Part shown: piece by piece, positions 16,540-25,533 of the stretch
How the letters are laid out: every line of letters begins with the position of its first letter
Numbering within the stretch: the first letter of the stretch is position 1
Source of the DNA: Paraburkholderia kirstenboschensis
Lineage (GTDB): Bacteria; Pseudomonadota; Gammaproteobacteria; Burkholderiales; Burkholderiaceae
Assembly (NCBI RefSeq): GCF_904848585.1
Contig: NZ_CAJHCR010000006.1
Coordinates: 1-64,000, forward strand
Length of the DNA stretch: 64,000 nucleotides
Direction of reading: 5' to 3'
Notes under the pieces: generated by a model
The model's database searches: none
What the model was told of the DNA's origin: nothing
The model's input: only the letters and a program-made list of their open reading frames with translations
Translations under genes and position numbers: made by a program

Positions 16540-17121
16540 CTAAATACCCAGTTCGTCATAAATGGCCTGCAGTCGGGCGCGCAGATGCAAGACCGCGTAG
16601 CGTTTGCGCGCGAGCAGCGTATTCAGCGCGACGCCGCTTTCCGCCACCATGTCTTTGAAGGGCCGCCCTTCGAGTTCGTGTCCGATAAACACCTCGCGCT
16701 GATTCGGCGGCAACTCATCGAGCGCGTCCTGCAAGGCTTTGAGCAATAGAGCACGAGCGTAGAGCGCTTCAGGACCAGCATCGTGCGCCGGTAGGGCGAG
16801 GTCGAGGCGATACTCACTGCTGGTGTCATCCTCATCCTCTGACAGATCTGTCAGAGGCTGCTCTCTTTTCTTGCGAAAGCGATCGATGATGCGGTTGCGC
16901 GCGGCCCGGAAAAGCCACGCGCTCGCCTGCTCGATCGGAGCGGGCAGCCGGTAGGCCTGCACAAATTCATGGAACACGTCCTGCAGAATGTCCTCGGCAT
17001 CGTCTGGATCGCGTATTCGTCGCCGAATAAAATTGACGAGCCTCGTGCGCTCACGCACCACGGTCGCGGTGATGTCGTTGTCCCGTTCGGTCATCGTCTG
17101 CGAGGTGGGTGGCGGTTCCAT
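16540..17121 (-). CDS. ECF-type RNA polymerase sigma factor
   Basis: A 193-residue sigma-70 family protein with region 2 (LVNFIRRRIRDPDDAEDILQDVFHEFV, AWLFRAARNRIIDRFRKK; about residues 28-83) and region 4 (LDELPPNQREVFIGHELEGRPFKDMVAESGV; about 134-168), separated by an acidic linker (LSEDEDDTSS). A start at MTERDN ten residues in is also possible. It is first of three co-directional genes, followed by the small membrane protein and ferredoxin. No classical anti-sigma gene is adjacent. Confidence 0.9.
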   Translation of the reverse strand: MEPPPTSQTMTERDNDITATVVRERTRLVNFIRRRIRDPDDAEDILQDVFHEFVQAYRLPAPIEQASAWLFRAARNRIIDRFRKKREQPLTDLSEDEDDTSSEYRLDLALPAHDAGPEALYARALLLKALQDALDELPPNQREVFIGHELEGRPFKDMVAESGVALNTLLARKRYAVLHLRARLQAIYDELGI

Positions 17122-17261
17122 GCGTCTGAAGACGTTTCAGGAGCGCAAATATTGTGGCGAGCGTGAAAATTCTTTCCCGTAGCTACTGCAGGTTCGCTTG
17201 AGGCAGTGCGTGAAGGGGTTGTGATCATTAAGTCACTGATCAAACCAAGTCGAAAAACAAA

Positions 17262-17287
17262 TGGCCGCAGCGTGAGCTGCGGCCATC
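17262..17287 (-). terminator. Rho-independent terminator of the hem operon
   Basis: ATGGCCGCAGC (17262-17272) pairs with 17277-17287 around GTGA. On the minus strand the stem is followed by TTTGTTTTT, 59 bases beyond the hemY stop. Confidence 0.8.
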
Positions 17288-17345
17288 AGGCAAAGCAAAC
17301 AAAGGCGCGTGCAATTCAACGAATCGCCACCACGCCAACAGCAAC

Positions 17346-18536
17346 TCACACGATATTCATCGCCAACGCACTCTCACGATAATGCTGGCTCGCCTTCTCG
17401 GTATCCCCCAATTGCTCATGCAGCCGAGCCAATGCACGGTGCGAACGAATCTTCAGCGTCTCATTGTCAGCAAGCTTCAGCGCACGCTCAAGGAACGACT
17501 GCGCCTTGCCCCACAACTGCTGATGCAGACACAACCGCCCCAACGCGAACAGCAAGTCCGCATCGTCCGGACGATCCTTCTGCCATGCTTCGGCCTTCTG
17601 AATCAGCGGCAACGCATCGCCGCCAGTAGTATCCGGGTAACGACGCAGCAACCGCGCATCCCAATTCTGCGCGAGCGCGTCCTCGACAATTTTCCGCGCC
17701 TCCTGCGGACGATTCAGCGCAACCAGCAGTTCCGCGGCAAGATCGGCGAGACGCGGCGAATGACGCTCCGTCGGCGTCAGTGAATTCCACAGTTCGAGCA
17801 GCGCATCGGCGTTATGCCGACGATCGCGCAGCAGATTCTCCGCCGCCAGTTGCCGCAAGCGCACCGCCACCGCCGGATGAATCGCCTCGCGCTTTTCCAG
17901 CGTCTTGACGAGCTTGAGCACCTCGCCCCAGTTCTTCAATTGCTGCTGCGCGCGCAACATGATCTGCTGCGCGTGAATGCGCCGCGCGCCCTGCGATTGC
18001 ATTTCGGTGAGCGCGGTAAGCGCGCCATCCGCGTCGCGGCCGTCGGCTCGCATGTCGGCGGTGGCCATGAGACGCGCGTCCTGCCAGTCGGTTTCGTCGA
18101 TCTGCGCGAGCCATTCGTCGCGCCGCGCATATTCATGCATGCGATGCGCCGCGGTGGCCGCGATCAAGCCGGCCGCGCCCTTGTTGTCGCCGTTCGCAAG
18201 TGCGTCTTTCGCAGCCTTTTCCGCGCGCGAAAAGCGTCCGGCGTACAGGTTGCCGATCGCGTCACGCAGCGCGGCGTGCGCCTTCGCGACGCGCGAGCGC
18301 GCACGGTAGGCCGCCACACGCTGCGGCATGCGCCAGATATTGCGCACGATGCGCAGGAGCGCATACAGCAGAACAAACAGCACCACGAGCCCGACCACGA
18401 ACAAATTGAGCGACATGTCGACGCGGTACGGCGGATACACCAACATCACCTGCCCCATGTCGAAGCGTCCGACCACCGCGAGCGCAACCGCCACGGTGAA
18501 GAGCAGCGCGAGCCATAGAAGTCCCCGGATCGCCAT
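17346..18536 (-). CDS. hemY: HemY, membrane protein of the tetrapyrrole operon
   Basis: A 396-residue protein with two N-terminal membrane helices (LLWLALLFTVAVALAVVG, about 5-22, and LFVVGLVVLFVLLYALLRIV, about 45-64) followed by a long TPR-type helical region to the end (repeats such as LLFALGRLCLHQQLWGKAQ and RALARLHEQLGD). This is the usual proteobacterial HemY layout; it is not the protoporphyrinogen oxidase also called HemY. It starts 2 bases after hemDX and closes the hemC-hemDX-hemY operon. Its exact role in haem synthesis is unclear. Confidence 0.93.
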   Translation of the reverse strand: MAIRGLLWLALLFTVAVALAVVGRFDMGQVMLVYPPYRVDMSLNLFVVGLVVLFVLLYALLRIVRNIWRMPQRVAAYRARSRVAKAHAALRDAIGNLYAGRFSRAEKAAKDALANGDNKGAAGLIAATAAHRMHEYARRDEWLAQIDETDWQDARLMATADMRADGRDADGALTALTEMQSQGARRIHAQQIMLRAQQQLKNWGEVLKLVKTLEKREAIHPAVAVRLRQLAAENLLRDRRHNADALLELWNSLTPTERHSPRLADLAAELLVALNRPQEARKIVEDALAQNWDARLLRRYPDTTGGDALPLIQKAEAWQKDRPDDADLLFALGRLCLHQQLWGKAQSFLERALKLADNETLKIRSHRALARLHEQLGDTEKASQHYRESALAMNIV

Positions 18537-18538
18537 GA

Positions 18539-20557
18539 TTAACCCCGGCCCCGGTATTGATTGACAGCCTGCAGGCTCGTGTTCAGATTCGGCAATTCGA
18601 CCGCGGCCGACCCGGCCTCCACCTGCTTGACGAGATCGACTACGTTCTGTGTTTTCTTCGACGACATATCGAAGTAACGCGTCAGCGCCGTTTGCGCGCC
18701 CTGCAGATCAGACTTCAGCGTGGTCTGGTTGCGCGAGAGCAGCGCAAGACGCGCCGACAGCAAACGCAGCTTCACGTTCTCACGCACGAAGTAGCCCTGG
18801 TCGGGCGCGACCATCATCGCGTCCGCGTTGTCGATGCGGCGCACCTGCACGAGGCTCGTCAACTGCTGGCCGATGCCGCTCGTCAACTGGTTCCACCACA
18901 CTTTCCAGCGCGGCTCGCCGGTGGCCGCGGATACCTTGGCCGTGTCCGCCCATGTCGCCGCATGCGGCGTGGCATGGGCAATCGGCGCTTCGCCGGAAAG
19001 CGGCAAGCTGTCGATCTGATCGACCGCGTTGTCGAGCTTGATCGCGAGACCCGTCAGGTCGGTGGAAGGCGCGGCCTTCAGCTTGTCGATGTCCTGCGCG
19101 ATGGCCTTGCGCACCGCGACCGCCTGCGGGCTATCCGACGCCGCGAGCCGCGTGTCGGCGCTTTGCAGCGCGAAGAGCGCAAGCTGCGTGTTGCCGGTCA
19201 ACTGCAATTGCTGGCTCGCGGCAGACAGCATCTGCCCGACTTCTGCGAGCGTCCAGTCGTCGCGGTTGCGCGCGAGATCCGCGTACTGTTGCTGCAGCGC
19301 CTGCTGCGCGGCTTGCGCATCGGCGAGCTTGCCCTCAAGTTGCGCGACCTGCGAGTCGGACTGACGCACCGTGGCAAGCGCCTGCTCGGTCTTGATGCGC
19401 AGTTCGTTGGTTTGCGTGTCGTTCGCCTGCTGACGTTGCGCGATTTGCTGCTCGGTGCGCTCCACCTTGCGATTGAGCGCATAGCCGCCCACGCCCGCGG
19501 CGCAAGCAAGAACCACCACGACAAACCACAGCAGCGGTCCGCTCGCGCTGCGACGCTTTTGCGCTTCGTAGGGCGTGAAGGGTTGATTCGGCGGCAACGC
19601 TGCGGTCGCGGCCGGCTGGGGTGAAGCGTTCGTGGATGCGTTCGTTTCAGTCATGCGTGATTTAGCCGGTGAATGAGCCGGATTGGACGGTACCGGTTGA
19701 ACTACGGTCGGCAGGGCGGCGAGTAAGGCGTGTGCGATGCGCTCGTCGCCCGCGCCGGACACCGTAATCCTATCAAAACCCAATGCCCGCGCGGTCTGAG
19801 CAATACGGGGATGAGGCGTGACGAGCGTGGCGCGCTTGAGCTGCGCGAGTTCGTCGGCGGTGAGATGCTCTTGCGCGAGTTCGTGCAGATTGCGCACGCC
19901 TTCGGAACTGGTGAGAAGCCAGGCATGCGGTTCGCCCGCAAGCAGTCGATGCACACGAGCCCACGCGCCGATCGACGGTTCTGGCACGAGCCGCCGGTAC
20001 GCGGCGACCGTCTCCACCTCAGCGCCGGCCTCGCGTAGACGCTCGGCGAGCCACTCGCGGCCGCCGTCGCCGCGCACGATCAGAACACGCTTGCCTTCGA
20101 GACTCGCCTCGCCGAGCGCCGAGTCGATCGCGGCGAAGAGGCCTTCGGAGTCGAAGCGTCCGTTGTCGTCGTCCGCGTCGGATGCTGGACTGATGACCCG
20201 GTGAGCCGGTGCACTGACGCCGTGGCGCGCGAGCGCCCGCACGCTGCCCGGCCCGACTACGCCGACCGGCAATGCGTGCGGCCAGATCGCGCCGCTCTGC
20301 GCAAACGCGTGATCGATTGCGTTCGGCGACACGAATACGACGAGCACATAGCGTTCGAGAGAAGCGAGCGCGGCGCGCAACGGCGCGTCGTCGGCGACAG
20401 GCGCAATGTCGATCAGCGGGAAGTCGAGCGTCGCAATGCCGGCCGCGAAAAGGCGTTCTATCAGTTCGCTCGACTGACCGGCCGGTCGCGTAATCACGAC
20501 AGTGAACGCCGCCTTGCCGGCGGATGGCGATGCGTTGCCGGGAATGTCGGCCGCCAT
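18539..20557 (-). CDS. hemDX: Fused uroporphyrinogen-III synthase and HemX
   Basis: A 672-residue fusion. Residues about 15-270 are HemD, which closes hydroxymethylbilane to uroporphyrinogen III (ITRPAGQSSELIERL, VFVSPNAIDHAF, VLIVRGDGGREWLAERL, LLTSSEGVRNL). After a low-complexity Ala/Thr/Pro linker (about 285-330), HemX begins with a membrane helix (LLWFVVVVLACAAGVGGYAL) and a coiled-coil rich region (RQQANDTQTNELRIKTEQAL). In many bacteria these are two genes. Its ATG overlaps the hemC stop as TGATG. The fusion ties the enzyme to the membrane next to HemY. Confidence 0.93.
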   Translation of the reverse strand: MAADIPGNASPSAGKAAFTVVITRPAGQSSELIERLFAAGIATLDFPLIDIAPVADDAPLRAALASLERYVLVVFVSPNAIDHAFAQSGAIWPHALPVGVVGPGSVRALARHGVSAPAHRVISPASDADDDNGRFDSEGLFAAIDSALGEASLEGKRVLIVRGDGGREWLAERLREAGAEVETVAAYRRLVPEPSIGAWARVHRLLAGEPHAWLLTSSEGVRNLHELAQEHLTADELAQLKRATLVTPHPRIAQTARALGFDRITVSGAGDERIAHALLAALPTVVQPVPSNPAHSPAKSRMTETNASTNASPQPAATAALPPNQPFTPYEAQKRRSASGPLLWFVVVVLACAAGVGGYALNRKVERTEQQIAQRQQANDTQTNELRIKTEQALATVRQSDSQVAQLEGKLADAQAAQQALQQQYADLARNRDDWTLAEVGQMLSAASQQLQLTGNTQLALFALQSADTRLAASDSPQAVAVRKAIAQDIDKLKAAPSTDLTGLAIKLDNAVDQIDSLPLSGEAPIAHATPHAATWADTAKVSAATGEPRWKVWWNQLTSGIGQQLTSLVQVRRIDNADAMMVAPDQGYFVRENVKLRLLSARLALLSRNQTTLKSDLQGAQTALTRYFDMSSKKTQNVVDLVKQVEAGSAAVELPNLNTSLQAVNQYRGRG

Positions 20558-21582
20558 CAGTCGCCGGACACCGCGCTGTCTGCCGCGCCGGAGCCCGCAC
20601 CCGCTCCCGGCGCCGCGGGACCGCTCGCCGTGCTGAGCGCGCGGACGATGTCCATGGCGCCTTGCTGTTCGAGCGCGCTCGCCACTTCGCTGCCCAAGGC
20701 GATTGCGCGTTCGACGGTCGGCGCGGGCGCCGACGCCTGCGCACTCAGAACGCGCTGGCCATCGGGCGTCGCCACGATGCCGCGCAGATGCAGCGCGCCG
20801 TCATGCCATGTCGCGTACGCGGCGAGCGGCACTTCGCAACTGCCGCCGAGCGAACGCGACACCATGCGCTCGGCTTCGACGGCTGCCGCGGTATGTTCGT
20901 GATGCAGCGGCGCGAGCCATGCCGCGAGGTCCGCGCGATCGGCGCGAATCTCGATGCCGAGCGCGCCCTGCCCCGCAGCAGGCAAGCTGTCCTCCGGATC
21001 CAGCAGCGCACGGATACGGTCACCCAGGCCGAGGCGCTTGAGGCCTGCCGCAGCGAGAATGATCGCCGCGTAATCGCCGCGATCGAGTTTGGTGAGGCGC
21101 GTATCCAGATTGCCGCGCAGCGGCCGCACTTCGAGATGCGGATAGCGCATGCGCAGCATCGCTTCGCGGCGCAGGCTCGATGTGCCCACCACCGCACCGG
21201 CCGGCAGCGCGGCTAGCGAGTCGTAATCGTTCGATACGAGTGCGTCGCGCGGATCTTCGCGCTCCATGATCGTGGAGAGCGCGAAGCCCGCGGGCAGTTC
21301 CATCGGCACGTCTTTGAGCGAGTGCACCGCGAGATCGGCGCGGCCATCGGCGAGCGCCGCTTCGAGTTCTTTGACGAACAGCCCCTTACCACCCACCTTC
21401 GACAAAGTGCGATCGAGAATTTGATCGCCACGTGTCGTCATTCCGAGGATTTTTACGTCACAAGATGGATATAATTTGTGCAGCGCACATCGCACATGCT
21501 CCGCCTGCCACATGGCGAGGCGGCTTTCTCGCGACGCAATCACAAGCGTGTGGGGTGGCGCGGCAAACGTCTCGGTGTTCAT
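20557..21582 (-). CDS. hemC: Porphobilinogen deaminase (hydroxymethylbilane synthase)
   Basis: A 341-residue enzyme that polymerises four porphobilinogens into hydroxymethylbilane. IASRESRLAMWQAEHV opens the fold; FVKELEAALADGRADLAVHSLKDVP is the catalytic Asp region (the Asp in VHSLKDVP), and LGGSCEVPLAAYA holds the Cys that binds the dipyrromethane cofactor (about residue 260). Start at 21582 (MNTETFAAPP) is preferred to an ORF start 48 bases upstream. A C-terminal Ala/Gly-rich tail follows the third domain. It is the first gene of the hem operon, divergent from ppc. Confidence 0.95.
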   Translation of the reverse strand: MNTETFAAPPHTLVIASRESRLAMWQAEHVRCALHKLYPSCDVKILGMTTRGDQILDRTLSKVGGKGLFVKELEAALADGRADLAVHSLKDVPMELPAGFALSTIMEREDPRDALVSNDYDSLAALPAGAVVGTSSLRREAMLRMRYPHLEVRPLRGNLDTRLTKLDRGDYAAIILAAAGLKRLGLGDRIRALLDPEDSLPAAGQGALGIEIRADRADLAAWLAPLHHEHTAAAVEAERMVSRSLGGSCEVPLAAYATWHDGALHLRGIVATPDGQRVLSAQASAPAPTVERAIALGSEVASALEQQGAMDIVRALSTASGPAAPGAGAGSGAADSAVSGD

Positions 21583-22004
21583 TAGCTTGTCGATTGAATG
21601 ACGGGATGGAATAACAAACAATGTTAGCACGCGCCCTTGCGTTGACTCCCCGGTTCGCCCGCCTGTCGCCCTTACGGGGCAAGGCTCGAATCGAGGCGCG
21701 GCGGGGCGCCGTGCCGACGCGGTATCGGCGGAGGAGACGGGCTTCGCGCCATGCGCGGCTGTCCCATTGCGGCCTGTTCACGCACGGTCGTTCGCGCATC
21801 GCGCCGCTGCATGCGCGATGATCCAATGCGGCGCAACATGCGCCGCATGCAGAGCTTGTGCGGTCGCGCGGCCTTCCTCCTCGGCGTATCGCCATCGGTG
21901 CATACCGCTTCAATGCAGTTCACGTTGCAGTTCCAGTGCAGTTTTGAGTTCCGCAGTAGCAGTTCATCACTTAACAGACCCTGGCTTCCCTGAGGAAACC
22001 CATC
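21583..22004. other. Divergent hemC-ppc intergenic region
   Basis: About 420 bases with promoters for both directions. I see no credible small gene and no operator clear enough to name. Confidence 0.5.
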
Positions 22005-25000
22005 GTGACGTCTTCCGGATCGGCGCGCCCTGCCCGCCGCAACACTGCATCGCCCAACGCTTCCACTGTCGACGCCGACGCGTCCACAGCTTCCGCATCG
22101 TCTAAAGCAAGCACTGCCCAGCCGGGCAAAGCCAAACGGGCGACCACCGGCGCGAAGGCTGCCAACGCCGCGAAAGCCATCAAGGCCGATAGAACCGCCG
22201 CGCCGGTCAAGCCGCAAAAAGCCGTAAAGACTTCGAAGGCGGACAAGCCGGCCAAAGCCGCGTCCGCCACGAACAAGGCGAAGACGGAGGCAAAGACGAA
22301 CTCTAAAGCGCAAGCGAAGAACAAGGCGGAAGACAAAGCGCCGAAGCTGCAAGCCGTCTCCGAAGACACCGTCGTCGCCGCGCCCAAAACCAACGGCCGC
22401 ACGCGCGACGACAAGGACCATCCGCTCTTCCAGGACATCCGCTATCTGGGGCGGCTCCTCGGCGACGTGCTCCGGGAACAGGAAGGCGACGCGGTGTTCG
22501 ACGTCGTCGAAACAATCCGTCAGACGGCCGTGCGTTTTCGCCGCGAAGACGACAACGCCGCCGTGCAGACGCTCGACAAAAAGCTGCGCTCGCTGAGTCC
22601 CGAACAGACGGTCAGCGTGGTGCGCGCGTTCAGCTACTTCTCGCATCTCGCGAATATCGCCGAAGACCGCCACCGCAATCGCCGTCACCGTATTCACGCG
22701 CTCGCAGGCTCCGCCGCGCAGCCGGGCACCATTGCCCATGCGCTGGAGCGGCTCGTCGAAGCGGGCGCCGCCGCCACGCCCGTGTTGCAGCAGTTTTTCA
22801 ACGACGCGCTCATCGTGCCTGTGCTCACCGCGCACCCAACGGAAGTGCAGCGCAAGAGCATTCTCGACGCGGAGCACGACGTCGCGCACCTGCTCGCCGA
22901 ACGCGATCAGCAGTTGACCGACCGCGAACGCGCGCATAACGAAGCAATGCTGCGCGCGCGCGTCACGTCGCTGTGGCAAACGCGGATGCTGCGCGACTCG
23001 CGGCTCACCGTCGCCGATGAAATCGAAAACGCGCTGTCGTACTACCGCGCTACCTTCCTCGAAGAAATCCCCGCGCTTTACGCCGATATCGAAGAGGCGC
23101 TCAAGGAGCACGGCCTCGAAGCGCGTCTGCCACCGTTCTTCCAGATGGGCAGTTGGATCGGCGGCGACCGCGACGGCAATCCGAACGTCACGGCTGAAAC
23201 GCTCGAACATGCAATCGCGCGCCAGGCCGAGGTGATCTTCGAACACTACCTCGAGCAGGTGCACAAGCTCGGCGCGGAATTGTCCGTGTCGAATCTGCTC
23301 GCCGGCGCGAGCGACGAACTCAAAGCGCTCGCGGAAATCTCGCCTGACCGCTCGCCGCATCGTACGGACGAGCCTTATCGCCGTGCGCTGATCGGCATGT
23401 ACACGCGGCTCGCGGCAAGCGCGCGCGTGCGTCTCGGCGAAGGCAGCGTGCCGCTGCGCAGTGCGGGCCGCGGCGCAGCGCCGATTCGCGCGACCCCCTA
23501 CGACGACGCCTCCGAATTCGTGCGCGACCTGCATGTGCTGATCGATTCGCTCGCCGCGCATCATGGCGCTCCGCTCGCCGCGCCGCGTCTCGCGCCGCTC
23601 GCGCGTGCGGCCGAAGTGTTCGGCTTTCATCTCGCGAGCATCGACTTGCGCCAGAGCTCGGACATCCACGAAGCGGTGATCGCCGAACTGCTGAAGCGCG
23701 CGGGCGTTCATGACGACTACGCCGCGCTCGCAGAAAGCGAGAAGCTGGAAGTGCTGCTTGCGGAACTTGCGCAGCCGCGCCCGTTGCGCCTGCCGTATGG
23801 CGAGTACTCCGATCTCGTGAAGAGCGAACTCGGCGTGCTGGAAGAAGCGCGTGTCACGCGTGAGAAATTCGGCGCGCGCGCGGTTCGCAACTACATCATT
23901 TCGCATACGGAAACGGTCAGCGATCTGGTCGAGGTGATGCTGCTGCAAAAAGAGACCGGCCTTCTACAAGGGCGGCTCGGTGACGCGAATGATCCGGCCA
24001 AGGCCGCGCTGATGGTGATCCCGCTCTTCGAGACGATCCCCGACTTGCGCAACGCGCCGCACATCATGCGCGATCTCCTTGCGCTGCCGGGCGTCGACTC
24101 GATCATCGAACATCAGGGCAACGAGCAGGAAGTGATGCTCGGCTATTCGGACAGCAACAAGGACGGCGGCTTCCTCACGTCGAACTGGGAGTTGTACCGC
24201 GCCGAACTCGCGCTCGTGTCGCTCTTCAACGAACGCGGCATCACGCTGCGCCTTTTCCACGGACGCGGCGGCACCGTCGGCCGTGGAGGCGGCCCGACTT
24301 ATCAGGCGATTCTGTCGCAGCCGCCCGGCACCGTCGACGGTCAGATCCGTTTGACGGAACAAGGCGAAGTGATCGCGAGCAAGTTCGGCAATCCGGAAAT
24401 TGGCCGGCGGAATCTGGAAACGGTGGTGGCTGCGACCCTCGAAGCGTCGTTGCTGCCGCATGGCACGGCACCCGCGGAGCTGCCGGTTTTCGAAGCGACG
24501 ATGCAGCAATTGTCCGACGCGGCCATGGCCTCGTATCGCGCGCTCGTGTATGAAACGCCCGGTTTCAAGGAGTATTTCTTCGAGTCCACGCCGATCTCGG
24601 AGATCGCCGAACTGAACATCGGCAGCCGTCCGGCGTCGCGCAAGTTGCAGGATCCGAAGCAACGCAAGATCGAAGATTTGCGCGCGATTCCGTGGGGTTT
24701 CTCGTGGGGCCAATGCCGGCTGTTGCTGACCGGCTGGTATGGGTTCGGCAGTGCGGTTGCCGCGTATCTCGACGGCGCGCCGAGCGACGCCGAGCGCGGG
24801 CGCCGTCTCGCGCAGCTGAAGAAAATGCACAAGAGCTGGCCATTCTTCTCGACGCTGCTCTCGAACATGGACATGGTGCTGGCGAAGACCGACCTCGCGG
24901 TGGCCTCGCGCTACGCGGCGCTCGTCACGGACAAGAAGCTGCGCAAGCATGTGTTCGAGCGGATCGTCGCGGAATGGGAGCGCACGTCCAAAGTGTTGTC

Positions 25001-25208
25001 GGAGATCACCGGCAAGAGCGAACGGCTCGCGGAAAATCCGTTGCTCGCGCGTTCGATCAAGAACCGCTTCCCTTATCTCGATCCGCTCAATCACCTGCAG
25101 GTCGAATTGCTCAAGCGTTACCGCGCGGGCGACACCAACGCGCGCGTGCGGCGCGGGATTCATTTGAGCATCAACGGGATCGCGGCGGGGTTGCGGAATA
25201 CGGGCTGA
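22005..25208 (+). CDS. ppc: Phosphoenolpyruvate carboxylase with a Lys/Ala-rich N-terminal extension
   Basis: A 1067-residue protein converting phosphoenolpyruvate and bicarbonate to oxaloacetate. Catalytic blocks are present: VLTAHPTEVQRKS (His/Arg, about residue 273), GYSDSNKDGGFLTSNW, and FHGRGGTVGRGGGP (about 748-761). The family core, about 880-930 residues, starts near DHPLFQDIRYLG (about 136). The first 130 residues are almost only Ala, Lys, Thr, Ser and Pro, like histone-H1-type tails. The GTG start has TGAGGAAA at the right distance; no in-frame ATG lies between it and the core. Divergent from hemC. Confidence 0.95.
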   Translation: MTSSGSARPARRNTASPNASTVDADASTASASSKASTAQPGKAKRATTGAKAANAAKAIKADRTAAPVKPQKAVKTSKADKPAKAASATNKAKTEAKTNSKAQAKNKAEDKAPKLQAVSEDTVVAAPKTNGRTRDDKDHPLFQDIRYLGRLLGDVLREQEGDAVFDVVETIRQTAVRFRREDDNAAVQTLDKKLRSLSPEQTVSVVRAFSYFSHLANIAEDRHRNRRHRIHALAGSAAQPGTIAHALERLVEAGAAATPVLQQFFNDALIVPVLTAHPTEVQRKSILDAEHDVAHLLAERDQQLTDRERAHNEAMLRARVTSLWQTRMLRDSRLTVADEIENALSYYRATFLEEIPALYADIEEALKEHGLEARLPPFFQMGSWIGGDRDGNPNVTAETLEHAIARQAEVIFEHYLEQVHKLGAELSVSNLLAGASDELKALAEISPDRSPHRTDEPYRRALIGMYTRLAASARVRLGEGSVPLRSAGRGAAPIRATPYDDASEFVRDLHVLIDSLAAHHGAPLAAPRLAPLARAAEVFGFHLASIDLRQSSDIHEAVIAELLKRAGVHDDYAALAESEKLEVLLAELAQPRPLRLPYGEYSDLVKSELGVLEEARVTREKFGARAVRNYIISHTETVSDLVEVMLLQKETGLLQGRLGDANDPAKAALMVIPLFETIPDLRNAPHIMRDLLALPGVDSIIEHQGNEQEVMLGYSDSNKDGGFLTSNWELYRAELALVSLFNERGITLRLFHGRGGTVGRGGGPTYQAILSQPPGTVDGQIRLTEQGEVIASKFGNPEIGRRNLETVVAATLEASLLPHGTAPAELPVFEATMQQLSDAAMASYRALVYETPGFKEYFFESTPISEIAELNIGSRPASRKLQDPKQRKIEDLRAIPWGFSWGQCRLLLTGWYGFGSAVAAYLDGAPSDAERGRRLAQLKKMHKSWPFFSTLLSNMDMVLAKTDLAVASRYAALVTDKKLRKHVFERIVAEWERTSKVLSEITGKSERLAENPLLARSIKNRFPYLDPLNHLQVELLKRYRAGDTNARVRRGIHLSINGIAAGLRNTG

Positions 25209-25260
25209 CGGTGGCGGATGGCAGTGGCGTTTGCAGGCGCCGCTGCCCATGTAGTTGGAG

Positions 25261-25301
25261 ATAAAGCCGGACGTGCATCTATTGGTCGCGTTCGGCTTTA
25301 T
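25261..25301 (+). terminator. Probable terminator of ppc
   Basis: ATAAAGCCG at 25261-25269 pairs with CGGCTTTAT at 25293-25301, extended by ACG/CGT beyond a mismatch, 52 bases after the ppc stop. The T content after the stem is modest. Nearly symmetrical, so it could act on either strand. Confidence 0.55.
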
Positions 25302-25357
25302 TGTTTGCCGGAACGGTTTCTGGTGCATTGGTGACGCGTTTTGCAAGCTGTGCTTGA

Positions 25358-25525
25358 GCCGCATTACGTACACGGCAGTATGAGGTCACAGTCAAGGGCT
25401 GCAAGGTGTTGACACTGATTCACGAGTGCACCCACATCGGGTTGTCGTTCTGGGCGCAGTCCAACCCGCATCAGGCAATTCGCAATGCTGACAGCTTGGC
25501 GTGTTACGTGGGATTCGACGAATAA
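25358..25525 (+). pseudogene. Remnant of a zinc metallo-endopeptidase (M35/lysine-specific-like)
   Basis: An open stretch of 55 codons without a good start reads ...VLTLIHECTHIGLSFW then NADSLACYVGF and a stop. HECTH is an HExxH zinc motif, and its setting, with a following AxxNADSxxxY segment, resembles the end of M35 deuterolysin-type and lysine-specific endopeptidase domains. Everything before the zinc motif is missing, and a TGA lies in frame at 25355. The stop is 8 bases before the secreted protein at 25534, so both probably belonged to one transcript. Confidence 0.5.
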
Positions 25526-25533
25526 GGCACAAG

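Noticed and set aside
22005..23948. Long minus-strand frame of 758 residues across the 5' half of ppc
   Set aside because: It is antisense to conserved ppc motifs, full of Arg/Glu/Val typical of shadow frames in GC-rich DNA, and has no recognisable domain.
23964..25373. Minus-strand frame of 469 residues over the 3' part of ppc
   Set aside because: Antisense shadow with no domain motifs or ribosome binding site.
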